From Argyresthia goedartella (lineage: Eukaryota > Arthropoda > Insecta > Lepidoptera > Argyresthiidae): a stretch of 64,000 bases of DNA. Positions 18,990 to 29,820 of the stretch are shown here, in pieces; positions within the stretch are counted from its first letter, which is position 1; the number at the start of each line of letters is the position of its first letter. The position numbers were made by a program, and so were the translations under genes. The notes beneath the pieces were generated by a model. That model searched no databases, was not told the origin of the DNA, and was given only the letters and a program-made list of their open reading frames with translations. The stretch lies in NCBI GenBank assembly GCA_949825045.1, contig OX463829.1, forward strand, positions 1,302,001-1,366,000. The letters are read 5' to 3'.

Positions 18990-20610
18990 GTTTGAGTTTG
19001 GGGAAAAGTCCCTAGATATGCTAAGATCTATTATGAAGAACGCAATCCTACGGTGATACCAAGAGAAAGACCTTCATCTATACCCGGAGAAAACAAAGCT
19101 AGTATAATTGGCGAATAAAAGGAAAACCATTAAATTATTTCCCATTAAATCCGAAGGGTATAAGACCAGAAGTGGTACGCGAGATTAAATACCTTGGAGT
19201 GACCTTCGACTGGAGAATGAAGTTTGACACCCATGTCAAGCTGCAGTGCGCAAAGACCACAATAGTCTTATTTCAATACAAGAAGTGCTGTGGTGAACAA
19301 ATGGGGAATGAAACAAGAGATCATCCATTGTATCTACACGGCAATTATTCTACCAAAAATTCATATGGGTCTATTGCATGGTGGAAAAGAAAAGAACTAG
19401 CAACGACGAAAAAGAGCTTGGGATGGTACAAAGATTGCCATGTCTTATGATCACAGAAGCCACGAGGTCTACACCAACGGCAGCGTCACTAAAAATGCTT
19501 AATTTATAAATATATAATATATAAACCCATTGCTCATAGAAGTAAAAAAGACAGCAAGTGAACAATGGTTACTGAATGAAAATGAAAGATGGAAAGGCAA
19601 CTCCATGGAGACAGAATATGTATTCATTAAAGGAACGTCAGGTGGCAAATTAGCAATGCTATTGAAATTGAAATACAATTTAATAAGAAATATCGAATCC
19701 ACATAGGAACTAAGAAATCTGGGAAATAGAAACAGACCAACCAGCGGTAATTTTTTCACGGAAGGCTCAAGAAGAGAAAGTACAAAAGCAGCACGGGCGG
19801 GTTTTTGCATCATGAACAGAAACGAACAAGACAAATCAATTGCCTCGGGGATATACGCTAGGGTGTCCCAAGCGGAAATCTGAGCCATAATGAAATGTAA
19901 ATACTCATACTCATACTCATACTCATATATTTATTGCGTCATGAAAGAAATAAATAAATAAATATTAGACGACACACATCGAACTATGCCCATAGTAGGC
20001 TCAATAAGGCTTGTGTTATGAATACTAGATGGCGACATATTTAATAGAGATAAATACTTACGTAAATACATAGAAAACATCCAAGACTAAGAAACAAATA
20101 TTCATGCTCATTACACAAATATTTGCCCTTACCAGGATTCGAACCCAGGACCGTCAGCTTCGTAGGCAGGGTCACTACCCGCTAGGCTAAACCGGTCGTC
20201 AAATGTGCTGAAGCACTGAGAGAAATGTTAGAAATAAAAAATAAGACTAGTGATTTATTCTGACAGTCAAGCAGCTGTAAAGGCGCTGAGGCAACCAATG
20301 AATAAATCTGCACTAGTTATAGAATCTAAGGCAAGTCTTTACTCCTTGCGAAGGACATCTGATAGATTATTGCATGGGTCCCCGGTAACGAAGGGGTTCA
20401 AGGCAACGAACAAGCAGATGAGTTAGTTGGCTTGAAACGGCGCTAATGCGCGCTTTATTGGGCTAGAATCAAGGCTATCCATATCAGCGACTGTCACCAA
20501 GAATATCTTCAATATGATAGCTTCGCGAAATGTGAAACTAGAATGGAAAAACATCAAAGACTGCAGGCAGTGTATATCTCAAGAAAGGACCCCAAAAAGG
20601 CTATTTTGGT
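18990..20610 (+). mobile_element. RNase H-bearing LINE fragment, decayed (LINE D)
   Basis: RT C-terminal block VREIKYLGVTFDWRMKFDTHVK (split over 19175-19240), then GSIAWWKRKELATTKKSLG (19369-19425). A non-LTR RNase H follows: TEGSRRES (19756-19780), SDSQAAVKALRQP (20257-20298) and, frameshifted, the VPGNEGVQGNEQADEL-type block (about 20380-20425). Frameshifts and stops throughout. The order RT then RNase H fits I/R1/LOA-type LINEs. A SINE sits in the RNase H region. Confidence 0.65.
19900..20200 (-). mobile_element. tRNA-derived SINE
   Basis: On the minus strand the element begins with a tRNA-like head: a box A-like TTTAGCCTAGCGGGTAG (20170-20188) and a perfect box B GGTTCGAATCC (20135-20145). 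A tRNA-unrelated body and a 3' tail of ATTT and GAGTAT repeats follow (19902-19965). AAATGT flanks both ends (19894-19899 and 20201-20206), a clean target duplication inside the LINE D RNase H sequence. Transcription by RNA polymerase III from the internal promoter is expected for the family. Confidence 0.85.
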
Positions 20611-20675
20611 TACTTTCCTAGTGTCATGTCCTTTGTTATCTTGTTGTGAGGGAAATATTTAAATTATTTTTATAT

Positions 20676-21318
20676 TACAGAAAAAAAGCTTTACCAGCAA
20701 TTTATAATTTAAAAGCACAGACTCCCTAAGAAAACTCTTTAAAGAAATTATTATACTAAATGTAGCAAGTCAATTTATTTTCGAAAATATAATGTATCTA
20801 CGCAAGAACCTTACAAAATTTCCCAAACTTAGCGATAGCTGTAATGTTAACCTAAGAAATAATCACAGACTACTTGCGCCCCGGTTTAGACTCGCGAAGG
20901 TTAGCAATTCTTTCAAGGATCAATGCATTCTCTACTACAACAAGATACCTCTGGAGGTCTTGAAATTGCTATTTGAGCAATTTAAAATCCATGTTAAAGC
21001 GACTTTCTCGAAAAAGGGATATTACAATGTTCAAGATTACTTAAATGATGGGTCTGTATGGGGTTAATCTGGCTCAACACAGACCTTGCTGTTAATAATT
21101 TTGTAATTATTTATTCCTGCTTATTAATTATGATAATGACTAAATATTATATTTAGTATCAGTTAAGCATAAGCAATTTTTAAAAAGATATCTGAAAATC
21201 AATCTGTGGGAGTTTCTACGCCCTTCTTCTCCCACAGTGGTCCAATGTAGAGAAGTGGCAAAAATAGACGATTGCTAAGTATATGTAAATAGCTACAGTA
21301 ATAAAGACATTTGGAATT
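20676..21318 (+). mobile_element. LINE C: 3' end of a CR1/Jockey-group element
   Basis: Encodes the last part of a LINE ORF2: KALPAIYNLKAQTP (20690-20731), then after a frameshift SQFIFENIMYLRKNL (about 20768-20812) and the C-terminal block RHxxxLLAPRFRLAKVSNSF (about 20858-20920), ending GYYNVQDYLNDGSVWG at 21064. A 3' UTR follows with TCTTCTCCCACAGTGGTCC (21220-21243) and an ATTTG-type tail near 21318. The same family as LINE A by sequence style, in opposite orientation. Confidence 0.7.
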
Positions 21319-21319
21319 T

Positions 21320-21736
21320 GGACTATTCCCGTCGTTTGCCTGTGAGATCATAATTGGGACATTTCGACCACCAGCCAGCACTCGTCCCATAGTCCTGGCT
21401 TTTATTCGTTTCCCTGTTGGGGCTCTGACTCCACAGAGCCTATTGTCCTCTGTCCCTCCTAGTCCTTTTCGGACAGCCTGACTGCAGGTGACCACGTTCT
21501 CCGCAATGGTAGCATCGTGGCCCAAATTCGCGGCGGGAATATACTGGCTTCGTAGTCGACACTTCTCGCACCCCGAAAGGCCTGGATGAATCCTGTCGTA
21601 CAGCTTCCACCTCGAGCGCGTGGGCTACTGCATCCTTTAGGCTGCCATGATGTCCCAATCGCACGGCTGCCCTCACTTCCAGATCCCGGATCCCATCGAT
21701 GAAGACCTGCACCAGCATACTGTCCACAAAGGATGC
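21320..21736 (-). pseudogene. gag: LTR-retrotransposon gag fragment with zinc knuckle
   Basis: Minus-strand frame from about 21736 to a stop near 21440: FVDSMLVQVFIDGIRDLE, DAVAHALEVEAVRQ, then one knuckle CYHCGERGHLQSGC (C-x2-C-x4-H-x4-C). A second minus frame continues to about 21320. The layout (helix with ALEVEAVRQ, basic linker, knuckle) is that of an LTR-element Gag C-terminus. No LTR or pol is attached, so it is an isolated scrap abutting LINE A on one side and LINE C on the other. Confidence 0.65.
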
Positions 21737-21979
21737 TGACGTACGTAAAAAGCTGTCTTAAGGAGTCTGTGCGTTTTAAATTATAAATTGCTCGAATAGC
21801 TCTTTTCTGTAAAATAAAAATAGTTTGAATATCCGCTGCTTTCCCCCACAACAAGATACCATAGGACATGACACTATGAAAGTAACTAAAATATACTAGC
21901 CTAGATGTAGCCACATCCGTGTTTTGTCTGATGTTCCTAAAAGCGTAAGCCGCAGAACTTAATTTACCAGCCAATTTTT

Positions 21980-23850
21980 CTATGTGGGGTCCCCACTGCA
22001 ATTTGTTATATTGATAAACGATTTGGTTATTCCAAGAAACTTCGTGTCATTTACTAATTCTAATATATTGCTGTCCAACACTAAACTGGTCCCAACTTGC
22101 CTGACATTTGGAAGTGAGAATTTGATACATTTGGTTTTACCAGCATTTAACAATAAATTGTTAACTGTGAACCAATTCAAGGTTAAAGATAATACTCTAT
22201 TGACATCATCAAAATCTTCTTTTTGTCTTTCAATTTTGAAGACCAGTGAAGTATCATCAGCAAACAACACTATGTTAGTCAATTTCTCCACCATAAAAGG
22301 CAGATCGTTAATATATACCAGGAATAAGAAAGGGCCTAATATGGAACCTTGTGGAACGCCAATTTTTACCCCCGATCCATCAGATTTAACGCCGTTGACT
22401 TCTGCCTTTTGAATTCTATTGCTTAGGTATGATCTTAGTAGATCCAACGCTTTATTTCTAACTCCGTAATGATTTAATTTCATTTGTAACATGTCATGAT
22501 CAACACAATCAAATGCCTTCGACAGGTCGCAAAAAACACCGATAGCATCCTGTGCGGCTTCCCATGCAGAATAAATATGAGATATAAGGGTAATACCTGC
22601 ATCCGTAGTCGATTTACCCCTAGTGAAACCGTATTGCTTGGCTTGGAGTTGTTTTGTACGGTTGAAGTGTGAGAGCATTTGATTGAGTATAATCTTTTCA
22701 AAAATTTTACTTAGTGCTGGAAGAACCGATATTGGTCTGAAATTTGACGGATCACCCTTGTCTCCCGACTTGAACAGAGGTATAAGTTTACTGTGTTTCA
22801 TGAGGTCTGGGAAAGCTCCATCATCAACACATTTATTAAATATATAAGCTAGGTGTGGGGCATAACAAGTATTATTGAACCAATGACTTTGACTGACATA
22901 CCCCACAGGTCTTCAGTATTTTTTAAGTTAAGTAATCTATACGTTTTGACAATATCTTGGGGACATACATGATAAAATTTAAAATCTACATTACTGATGC
23001 TAGTGCTGTTTTTTAACAAAACCTCTGCTTCATATGGAGATGAATTTAGACGCTCTGTTGTGAGTAAGGGTGCATTGGTAAAGAATGTTTCAAAAGCTCG
23101 AGCTACCTCAGCGTTGAATTTAACAACATCATCACCTATCTTTAAGCAGAAATCATTATCCCTTGGTATAACTTTGCCAGTTTCACGGTTTATGATTTGC
23201 CAAACCGTTTTCATTCTATTATTTGAATTTTGTATTTTTCTATTTATGTGTAAAGTTTTTGCAGTTCTACAAACCAACTTGAAAGTTTTGGAATATTTTT
23301 TAACATAGTCATGAAATTTTATATCAAAGTTATAGGTTTTTTGTTCATAAAGATCATACAAGATAGCTCTACTTTTACGAATTCCAAATGTTGCCCAGTC
23401 ATTAAATTTAGATTTACCGTTGTTGGCACTGACTTTCTTTAATTTAAAAACTGTATTGAATTCTGTTTGAATAATGTTGAAGAAGTCAGAATAGATTTTG
23501 TTCGGGTTCTGTTCATCAAAATCCGGTACTGGCAAACCCATATCTAAGTTTTTCATATACATCTCTAGTCTATGGGATGTAATAGGCCTATAAAATGATG
23601 GATCAGTCTTATTTTTACTAGTAATTTGGAATGAAACTGTTTGACCACTGTGATCGGATAGTAAACAGTTAATTACATTTTTACTTGTGAATGCACACTC
23701 ACAAACAAAGTTATCTAAGCAAGTTTGGCTGGTAAGTGTAATTCTAGTCGGCTCTAGAAATACATGACATAAATTAAATGATTTGAACAGAGTTATTAAT
23801 CGTCGCTTCAGTCTTGTATCTACAAGCAGATCTACATTAAGATGGCCACA
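21980..23850 (-). pseudogene. LINE A reverse transcriptase region
   Basis: Frames 23562-22849 and 22906-21980 then 22001-21740 together give: linker KTVWQIINRETGKV, RT motifs FRPISVLPALSKIFEK, KQYGFTRGKSTTD, DLSKAFDCVDHD (motif A), GVPQGSILGPFLF (motif B), LFADDTSLV (motif C), then KFLGI, and after a frameshift the thumb block YGILLWGKAADI and QKRAIRAIYNLK. All catalytic Asp residues are visible; frameshifts lie near 22880 and 22000. The upstream endonuclease piece reads CGHLNVDLL, where families usually have GDxN, so the catalytic Asp appears replaced by His. Confidence 0.75.
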
Positions 23851-23855
23851 AATAA

Positions 23856-24260
23856 TTAACTTTTTCTCTTATTACAAAGTTTAATGAGGGCTTCCTCCAT
23901 AATTTTCTCGAATATTTCAAAATTGCCATGGTCTTTTTCATCTCTCGGAGGTCTGTAGACACAAACAATAATATGGCTATCCAACTCAACACAAGATACC
24001 TCTATTTCCACAGTAAGTGTAAGAATATCTTTCCGTTGTTTCACCTTAATATTATTTTTTACTAAGATTAAAGAACCACCTCTATCAGCAGTCTTTCTAT
24101 TGTAACAACTGACAATTTTGTAATTATTTATGTTAAAAGACATCATATTTTCCTTTAACCAATGTTCTGTAATACAAATAACATCAGTGTCCGAATTATT
24201 AAGAAATAATTCTAATACAAGTTCTTTGCCAGGTAGCCCCTGCATGTTTTGATGGGTAAT
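23856..24260 (-). pseudogene. LINE A endonuclease N-terminal domain
   Basis: APE-like endonuclease start: HQNMQGLPGKELVLE, VICITEHWL (catalytic Glu), RGGSLILVKNN, VCVYRPPRDEKDHG. The frame is lost near 23860 just before the CGHLNVD block. The enzyme nicks target DNA to prime reverse transcription. LINE B inserted immediately upstream, at the boundary of this domain. Confidence 0.75.
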
Positions 24261-24400
24261 ATTTAATTTAATTTTATTTATTTTATTTTATTGTATTTTA
24301 TTGTATTAGGAGAACAAACAGTTTTACACACTCTATTAATAAACTTATATAATAACTTATAACCATTAATGTGTTCTCGCATGTATGTATGTAAAAGCTA

Positions 24401-24435
24401 AAAAAAAAAACTGCCAAGCAGGCAGTTTTTTTTTT
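24401..24435. repeat. Perfect 15-bp inverted repeat with 5-nt loop in the LINE B 3' UTR
   Basis: A10-CTGCC, loop AAGCA, GGCAG-T10. On the transcribed (minus) strand this is a GC stem followed by a T run. It lies about 230 bp past the LINE B stop codon and might act as a 3' recognition hairpin for LINE B RT; that role is inference. Confidence 0.9.
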
Positions 24436-24666
24436 AAACGGTTAAACAGAGAAAAAATTAAAAATATAGTTCTGTCTGGATAACAACATTAGAATGTATA
24501 ACTTATATATGATTGACAATATTTATAAATTTAATCATAATAATTAACAAGAGATTATAGGTACAAAAAGACAGTACTGTAAGTTAAAGGAAAAAACATA
24601 ATGCACAAAAAAAAATTTATTAAAAATTAGGAACAAATAGTATTACCTAATAACAACTTAATTAGT

Positions 24667-27006
24667 TTAAGATGCTAACGCAGTAAACCAGCGCTTTGTC
24701 AGGAGTTTCTTAACACTTTGCGGTTTTGAGTTGAATAAGTCAAGGTCGGGGATATCGACCAAACCGTTAAATGTAGCTACCGCTCTACTGAAAAAGGAGT
24801 TTTGTCTATAATTTGTGAAACTGAAAGGAATGTCTAGATGAATAGCATGTCTATTAGTTCTATTGGGGACTTTAATTTTGATGTGTTCAAGAAGCTGCGT
24901 AGAATCAATTTCTCCTCGTGTAATTTTGCAAAGGAGTACAACGTCAGCAATTCGTCGTCTCTCTTGTAGGGGAAGTGTATGGTGTCTTTTACATATAGCT
25001 GAATAGTCCGAGTCAAAATTATTGCACTTAAATTGCAGATATCGCAGAAATCTACGCTGTATGGACTCAATCCTATCTATGTAAATTTCATATCGAGGGT
25101 TCCAAACCTGTGAACAATACTCGAGGATGCTACGTACATAAGCACAATACAGGATTTTAATAACTTTAATACTTGTAAACTGAGAGCAGGTTCTCATAAC
25201 AAAACCCAAAGCCTTATTTGCTCTTTTTATAATGCTATCAATATGTTTGTCGTAAGCTTGCCTACTATCTTGAATAACTCCAAGGTCACGAATCTCATCT
25301 ACCACCTTCAGGGGGTTTCCTTTGAATGTGTAACTGTACTGGGTAGGCTTAGGGCTACGGGTAAAAGTAATAGCAAAACATTTCAACACATTCAGGTCTA
25401 GTTTATTTTGCTGGCAGTAAAATTCAAACCTACCTAAGTCCTCCTGCAATAGACTGCAGTCGTTGACGTCGCTAATTCGTTTAAAAACTTTCATGTCGTC
25501 CGCATATAGCAAAAATTTTGAGAACCTAAAGCAGTGGCAAATATCATTAACAAATATAGAAAAAAGGAGCGGTACGAGCAAGGATCCTTGGGGCACGCCT
25601 GAAGGTATTTTTATCCAACTAGAGGAGGAGGAGAACCCATTAAGAACCACGGCCTGGGATCTATTTTCAATGTAGGAGTTAAACCATCTATAAAGATTAC
25701 CATGGATTCCCGCCCTTAGGAGTTTCTGTAAGAGCAACTGGTGTTCTATTCTGTCAAATGCTTTGCTATAGTCAGTAAAAATAGCGTCAACTTGACCACC
25801 AGCATCCATGTTTGAGGTGGTATAATCATTAAAAGATAGCAGATTAGAAGTAGTTGAACGTCTTCGAATAAACCCATGCTGCTCCGGAATAAATGATGTT
25901 GAGAGAGTTGAATATACCGCAGTATAAACAAGCTTCTCCAATACCTTGGCAAAAATACAAAGTTTTGAGATGGGCCTATAATCATTAACGTCACTCTTGC
26001 TACCACCTTTATGGATAGGAGAAATATTTGCTGCTTTCCAGACCTTAGGTACATAGCCCTGCTCAAGAGAACGCTTAAAAAGAAGAGTCAGTGGATATGT
26101 AAGGCCTTCAGCACTTCTCACTATGAAGACTGAGGAAATGCCATTAGGCCCACCACCCTTTGACATATCAAGCGACCTAAGTAGTTTAAATACAGTAGCA
26201 TGTTCAATATCGATGTCACTAATAGAGCATGGATAATCATTTTCTAAAGGGCCGTTTCCCAAGCCGTTATCGGAAGAAGAACTATGTGATTGAGATTGAA
26301 AATTGGAGTAGAAATAGTTGGAGAAAAGGTTGCAAATTCCCTCTCCAGTACTAGCCGACAGCCCTTTATAAAATAAAGTGGACGGAATAGAGTTGGCACT
26401 TCTCCTTTGAGATTTGACAAAAGACCAAAAATATTTGGGGTTTTCAATTATCGAACTTTCAACTTTTGAAATATATTTTTGGTAGCATTCTTCCTCCAAG
26501 GTTTTCGCCTTTTTTCTAAGAAAAGCAAAAGATTCATAATCGGATTGGTTACCATATTTATGAAATTTCTTAATGTATTTGTACTTTTCTTTAAGCACCC
26601 TCCTGAGAGGGGAGCTGTACCAAGGCGGAAAAGACGATGCATTTATGTACTTGTGCGGTACAAATTTATCACGTAGCTCATAAATACAGGCATAAAATAG
26701 CTCAATGGAGTCATCTATTGGTTTACTATTTAAAATAGAGTCCCAATCGTAATCATGAGCCAAACATGAGTTAATGCTGTCGTAGTCACCTGAGCCATAA
26801 TAATATTTCAAACGAGAGTTCAATTTAAGTGATTCGCAATCAACATCATTTATATTAATAACTAAGGATTTATGATGCTCATCTTCGGGGACCAATGGGT
26901 AATCACTAGCGAGAACCGTTACATCTACATTACTGATAACATAATCTAAGATCCTATTATTTGAGTTACTATTAAAATTAAACTGAGTCAAGTTGCATAC
27001 TGACAA
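24667..27006 (-). CDS. LINE B ORF2: endonuclease end and reverse transcriptase
   Basis: 779 codons without interruption. The N-terminus is the end of the endonuclease (RILDYVISNVDVTVLASDYP...DEHHKSLVI; the catalytic His region). RT follows with ISPIHKGGSKSDVNDYRPIS, EQHGFIRRRSTTSNL, TDYSKAFDRIEH (motif A), GVPQGSLLVPLLFSIFVND (motif B), LLYADDMKVF (motif C), LGVIQDSR and the C-terminal block ILEYCSQVWNP with ERRRIADVVLL. Motif B reads LLVPLLF where families usually have LLGPLLF. No RNase H. The open frame suggests this copy is younger than LINE A, but without the endonuclease start it cannot mobilise itself. Confidence 0.82.
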   Translation of the reverse strand: MSVCNLTQFNFNSNSNNRILDYVISNVDVTVLASDYPLVPEDEHHKSLVININDVDCESLKLNSRLKYYYGSGDYDSINSCLAHDYDWDSILNSKPIDDSIELFYACIYELRDKFVPHKYINASSFPPWYSSPLRRVLKEKYKYIKKFHKYGNQSDYESFAFLRKKAKTLEEECYQKYISKVESSIIENPKYFWSFVKSQRRSANSIPSTLFYKGLSASTGEGICNLFSNYFYSNFQSQSHSSSSDNGLGNGPLENDYPCSISDIDIEHATVFKLLRSLDMSKGGGPNGISSVFIVRSAEGLTYPLTLLFKRSLEQGYVPKVWKAANISPIHKGGSKSDVNDYRPISKLCIFAKVLEKLVYTAVYSTLSTSFIPEQHGFIRRRSTTSNLLSFNDYTTSNMDAGGQVDAIFTDYSKAFDRIEHQLLLQKLLRAGIHGNLYRWFNSYIENRSQAVVLNGFSSSSSWIKIPSGVPQGSLLVPLLFSIFVNDICHCFRFSKFLLYADDMKVFKRISDVNDCSLLQEDLGRFEFYCQQNKLDLNVLKCFAITFTRSPKPTQYSYTFKGNPLKVVDEIRDLGVIQDSRQAYDKHIDSIIKRANKALGFVMRTCSQFTSIKVIKILYCAYVRSILEYCSQVWNPRYEIYIDRIESIQRRFLRYLQFKCNNFDSDYSAICKRHHTLPLQERRRIADVVLLCKITRGEIDSTQLLEHIKIKVPNRTNRHAIHLDIPFSFTNYRQNSFFSRAVATFNGLVDIPDLDLFNSKPQSVKKLLTKRWFTALAS

Positions 27007-27203
27007 AGTATCAAAAAAAAAAAAATCTGACTATAACCTGATACGTTAGCCGGGTGCAAAGTTCCTTGTCTGCATGACCATCTACATTCGGCAAGTTACA
27101 ATCACCCAGTATAATAAAAGTGTCATTAGGACATGACTCAACAATACAAGTAAGTTTATCAGAAATTAAGTGGGGCTTACCCTTTGTCTGAATATTATTT
27201 AAT

Positions 27204-27610
27204 ATTGGGATATTATTAGACTTTTTTGACTTATTTAATTCGGGCAAGATATTACACATTTTTGATCTCCTATGCTTGCTTGATATATTTATTGGCTTAT
27301 ATATGCTAGAAATTTCCTCCATTGTCTTAAAAACTAATTTAAATTACTTGGAATGTCTTCCAATATCCCTTGTCTGTGCTCAATAGAAGCAGTCAGGTTA
27401 GCCAAATTCTTGGTTGTAATACTAAAAAAATAAGATAGCGACACAGCTACCTGTCGTATGCAAAAATCTGAAAGGTAGTAACTACCTTTGGTCAAATAAA
27501 CATTATTACTAACATAATTGTTAGAGTCAATCAAATGAATCAAACTATTATTATATGACATTGTATGTAATGTCATATTTAGCTTATATCTAAGATCATT
27601 TTCAGCTTGT
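27204..27610 (-). pseudogene. LINE A 5' segment (possible ORF1 end / ORF2 start)
   Basis: Minus-strand frames 27615-27334 and 27322-27204 encode unrecognised sequence; the second flows in frame into the LINE A endonuclease once LINE B is skipped. It borders the truncated gypsy element at about 27610. Domain identity is unknown. Confidence 0.45.
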
Positions 27611-27619
27611 GGCAATCTT

Positions 27620-28664
27620 TTACTGTATGGGAGGTTTGGTTGTCAATGGAGAAATCTGTGGAATACCATGTCTCCTTACCATAGACACCGGAGCTTCTCG
27701 GACTGTGATCAGCTCTCGGCTACTGAGACACCTGACCAGAGATCATCTAGTCCGACCTAGGCATCTCCAGCTGCAAACTGCTACCGGCCAGTACATTTCC
27801 GTCAAGGAGAACGAGAGTTAGCTGTGAAAATAGGTGAAAAAGAATACTGGCATAAAGTGATCGTTGCTAACATCGTCGACGACTGCATTATTGGATTGGA
27901 TTTTATGAGGAGACATGGCTGTAAAATCGACTTGAAGGTTGGAGTTCTAAAGTTTGGAGTTGATGAGATTTCTATACAAGGTGGAGTAAATGGAAATTTT
28001 TACTGTACCAGGAGAACCATTCTTCAACCAAGGTCACAGGTTTTAGTTCCAGTGAAATTGCCGAACTCCACAAGGCCGCAATCTCACCCCTGTGTGGTGG
28101 TTGGATGCTGATAAACCGTGGATAACAGCCCGTACAATGGTAACCACGGCATCTACAGCATTTGTAAGGATCCTTAATCCAAGCGACACGGAATGCGTCC
28201 TCAATAAAGGAACGCTGGTCGGATCATGCCAAGAAATTTCTTGGATAAGAGGCTGCCCGGAATCTGAGGTAAACGTGAAACCTGGGCATGTTAAGCCTTC
28301 AATGGATGTTGAAAAATTACGAAATGACTCCAGGGAGCACCTTACCTAGGAGGAATTCCTTAAGGCGCGTAGCTTACTGCTACGACATCGCAACGTCTTT
28401 TCTTCGCATGATGATGACATTGGAAGAACTGGAGTGGTTCAGCATGAGATCGACACTGGGGAAACTATGCCTATCCGACAGCGCCCTCGGAGAGTTCCAG
28501 TAGCTCGGGAGAAGGAGGTTGAGGTCATGATCGAGGAAATGCAAAGAAGCGGCGTTATTGAATCTTCAACAAGCCTGTGGTGTTCTCCCGTAGTTTTGGT
28601 TAAGAAGAAGGACGGCACCATGAGATTCTGTATTGACTACCGCCGACTTAATGATGTAACCAAG
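27620..28664 (+). pseudogene. pol: gypsy-1 protease and start of RT
   Basis: Aspartic protease active site TIDTGASRTVIS (about 27678-27710) and flap-side block CIIGLDFMRRHG (about 27880-27915), in different frames. Then RT start: [50 protein letters not shown] (spanning 28551-28655). The frame ends where a foreign insert begins at 28665. Confidence 0.8.
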
Positions 28665-28928
28665 CAGGTACGCAGGTACACAGTACACTCACTCACCCCA
28701 CCATACATGTTGCCATATTCACACATTTTTGAAGCATTTTTGCAATTTTAATTTTTCTTTGTTTTACTTATTTACTTTACTACTATATACTACTTTACTT
28801 TATTACCCTATTGAAAGTCTATAGATCGCACTGATTCGTAATTGGCATTTAATGTTTTTAATATTGATTGTATTATTTATTTACATATGCTGTGAATTAG
28901 CAAATAAACAAATGAAATGAAATGAAAG
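28665..28928 (+). mobile_element. 264-bp insert with AAATG-repeat tail (LINE 3' end or SINE)
   Basis: Interrupts the gypsy-1 RT between two lysine codons; RT resumes in frame immediately after. It ends in a tail of AAATG units (28910-28925), typical of a 5'-truncated non-LTR element or SINE. No protein or polymerase III promoter was recognised in it. Confidence 0.65.
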
Positions 28929-29800
28929 AAGGACAGTTATCCACTTCCACGAATCGACGACACTTTAGACACATTGAACGGAATGAAATGGTTTTCAACG
29001 TTGGATCTGAAAAGTGGCTATTGGCAAGTCGAAATCAAGGACAAGGATAAGGAGAAAACGGCCTTCTCTACTGGCAAGGGACTCTGGCAGTTCAATGTTA
29101 TGCCATTTGGACTGCGTAATGCACCAGCCACATTTGAGAGATTAATGGAACAAATATTAGCTGGACTTCCAGGAGAAACTTGCTTGGTCTATTTGGATGA
29201 CATCATTATCGTTGGTAGAGACTTCAACGACCACTTGAATAAATTGGAGCAGGTGCTAGGCAAACTACGAGGGGCAAATCTGAAACTCAGTCCGAAGAAA
29301 TGCTCGTTTTTCAAACGTAAAGTGAATTACTTGGGACACGTGATTTCGAAGGACGGCATCCAGACAGATCCTGAGAAGATTAGCGCCGTGAAGGATTGGC
29401 CGACGCCAAAAGACAAGACTGCAGTATGTACCTTTTTGGGGCTTTGTTCATACTACAGACGTTTTGTGAAGAACTTCTCGGATATAGCAAAGCCTTTGCA
29501 TCAACTAACGGAAGAAAAGCGATCATTTGACTGGAATGAACAATGTGAGTCAAGTTTCAACGAGCTTAAAGGAAGACTTTGTGAAACGCCAATATTGGGG
29601 TATCCAGACCCGGACGGGGATTTCATTTTGGATACAGATGCTAGAGGTGTCTTGTCGCAAAAGAAAGGAGATAACGAAGTTGTGATTGCATATTTCAGTA
29701 AGTCATTGTCAAAACCAGAGAGGAATTACTGTGTAACTCGGAGGGAATTGCTAGCAAATTATCAAATTCAAGCTGGGAAGAAAGTTTCGTATCAGAACTG
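28929..29800 (+). pseudogene. pol: gypsy-1 RT core and RNase H
   Basis: RT motifs: FSTLDLKSGYWQVE (motif A), FNVMPFGLRNAPATFE (motif B), CLVYLDDIIIVG (motif C, both Asp present), KVNYLGHVISKDGI, then LCSYYRRFVKNFSDIAKPL. RNase H starts with ILDTDARGVLSQ and YFSKSLSKPERNYCVTRRELLA; a frameshift near 29750 breaks it, and the rest continues in the frame starting at 29821. Confidence 0.85.
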
Positions 29801-29820
29801 ACCATGCTGCTTTAAAGTGG

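Larger units (their letters stand above)
24268..27196 (-). mobile_element. LINE B: 5'-truncated LINE nested in LINE A
   Basis: 2929 bp flanked by ATTTAAT (24261-24267 and 27197-27203). It begins inside the endonuclease (CPNDTFIILGDCNLPN, about 27120-27075) and ends on the minus strand in an AATAAAATAC-type tail (24268-24302). The RT frame is long, but a frame interruption lies near 27007 next to an A/T homopolymer. Confidence 0.82.
21737..27610 (-). mobile_element. LINE A: CR1/Jockey-group LINE, both ends truncated, split by LINE B
   Basis: Minus-strand element covering about 27610-27197 and 24267-21737, interrupted by LINE B. It retains part of a possible ORF1 or leader, the endonuclease N-terminus, the RT and part of the C-terminus, cut at LRQLF near 21740. 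Removing LINE B and one ATTTAAT copy restores a continuous frame across the insertion. Frameshifts near 23860 and 22880 and a mutated endonuclease residue mark it as inactive. Confidence 0.75.

Noticed and set aside
20130..20195. True tRNA gene on the minus strand
   Set aside because: The tRNA-like head lacks a proper acceptor stem, is followed by a SINE body and tail, and is flanked by a target duplication; called a SINE instead.
24401..24435. Rho-independent-type terminator
   Set aside because: The stem plus T run resembles one, but this is eukaryotic LINE sequence where that mechanism does not apply.
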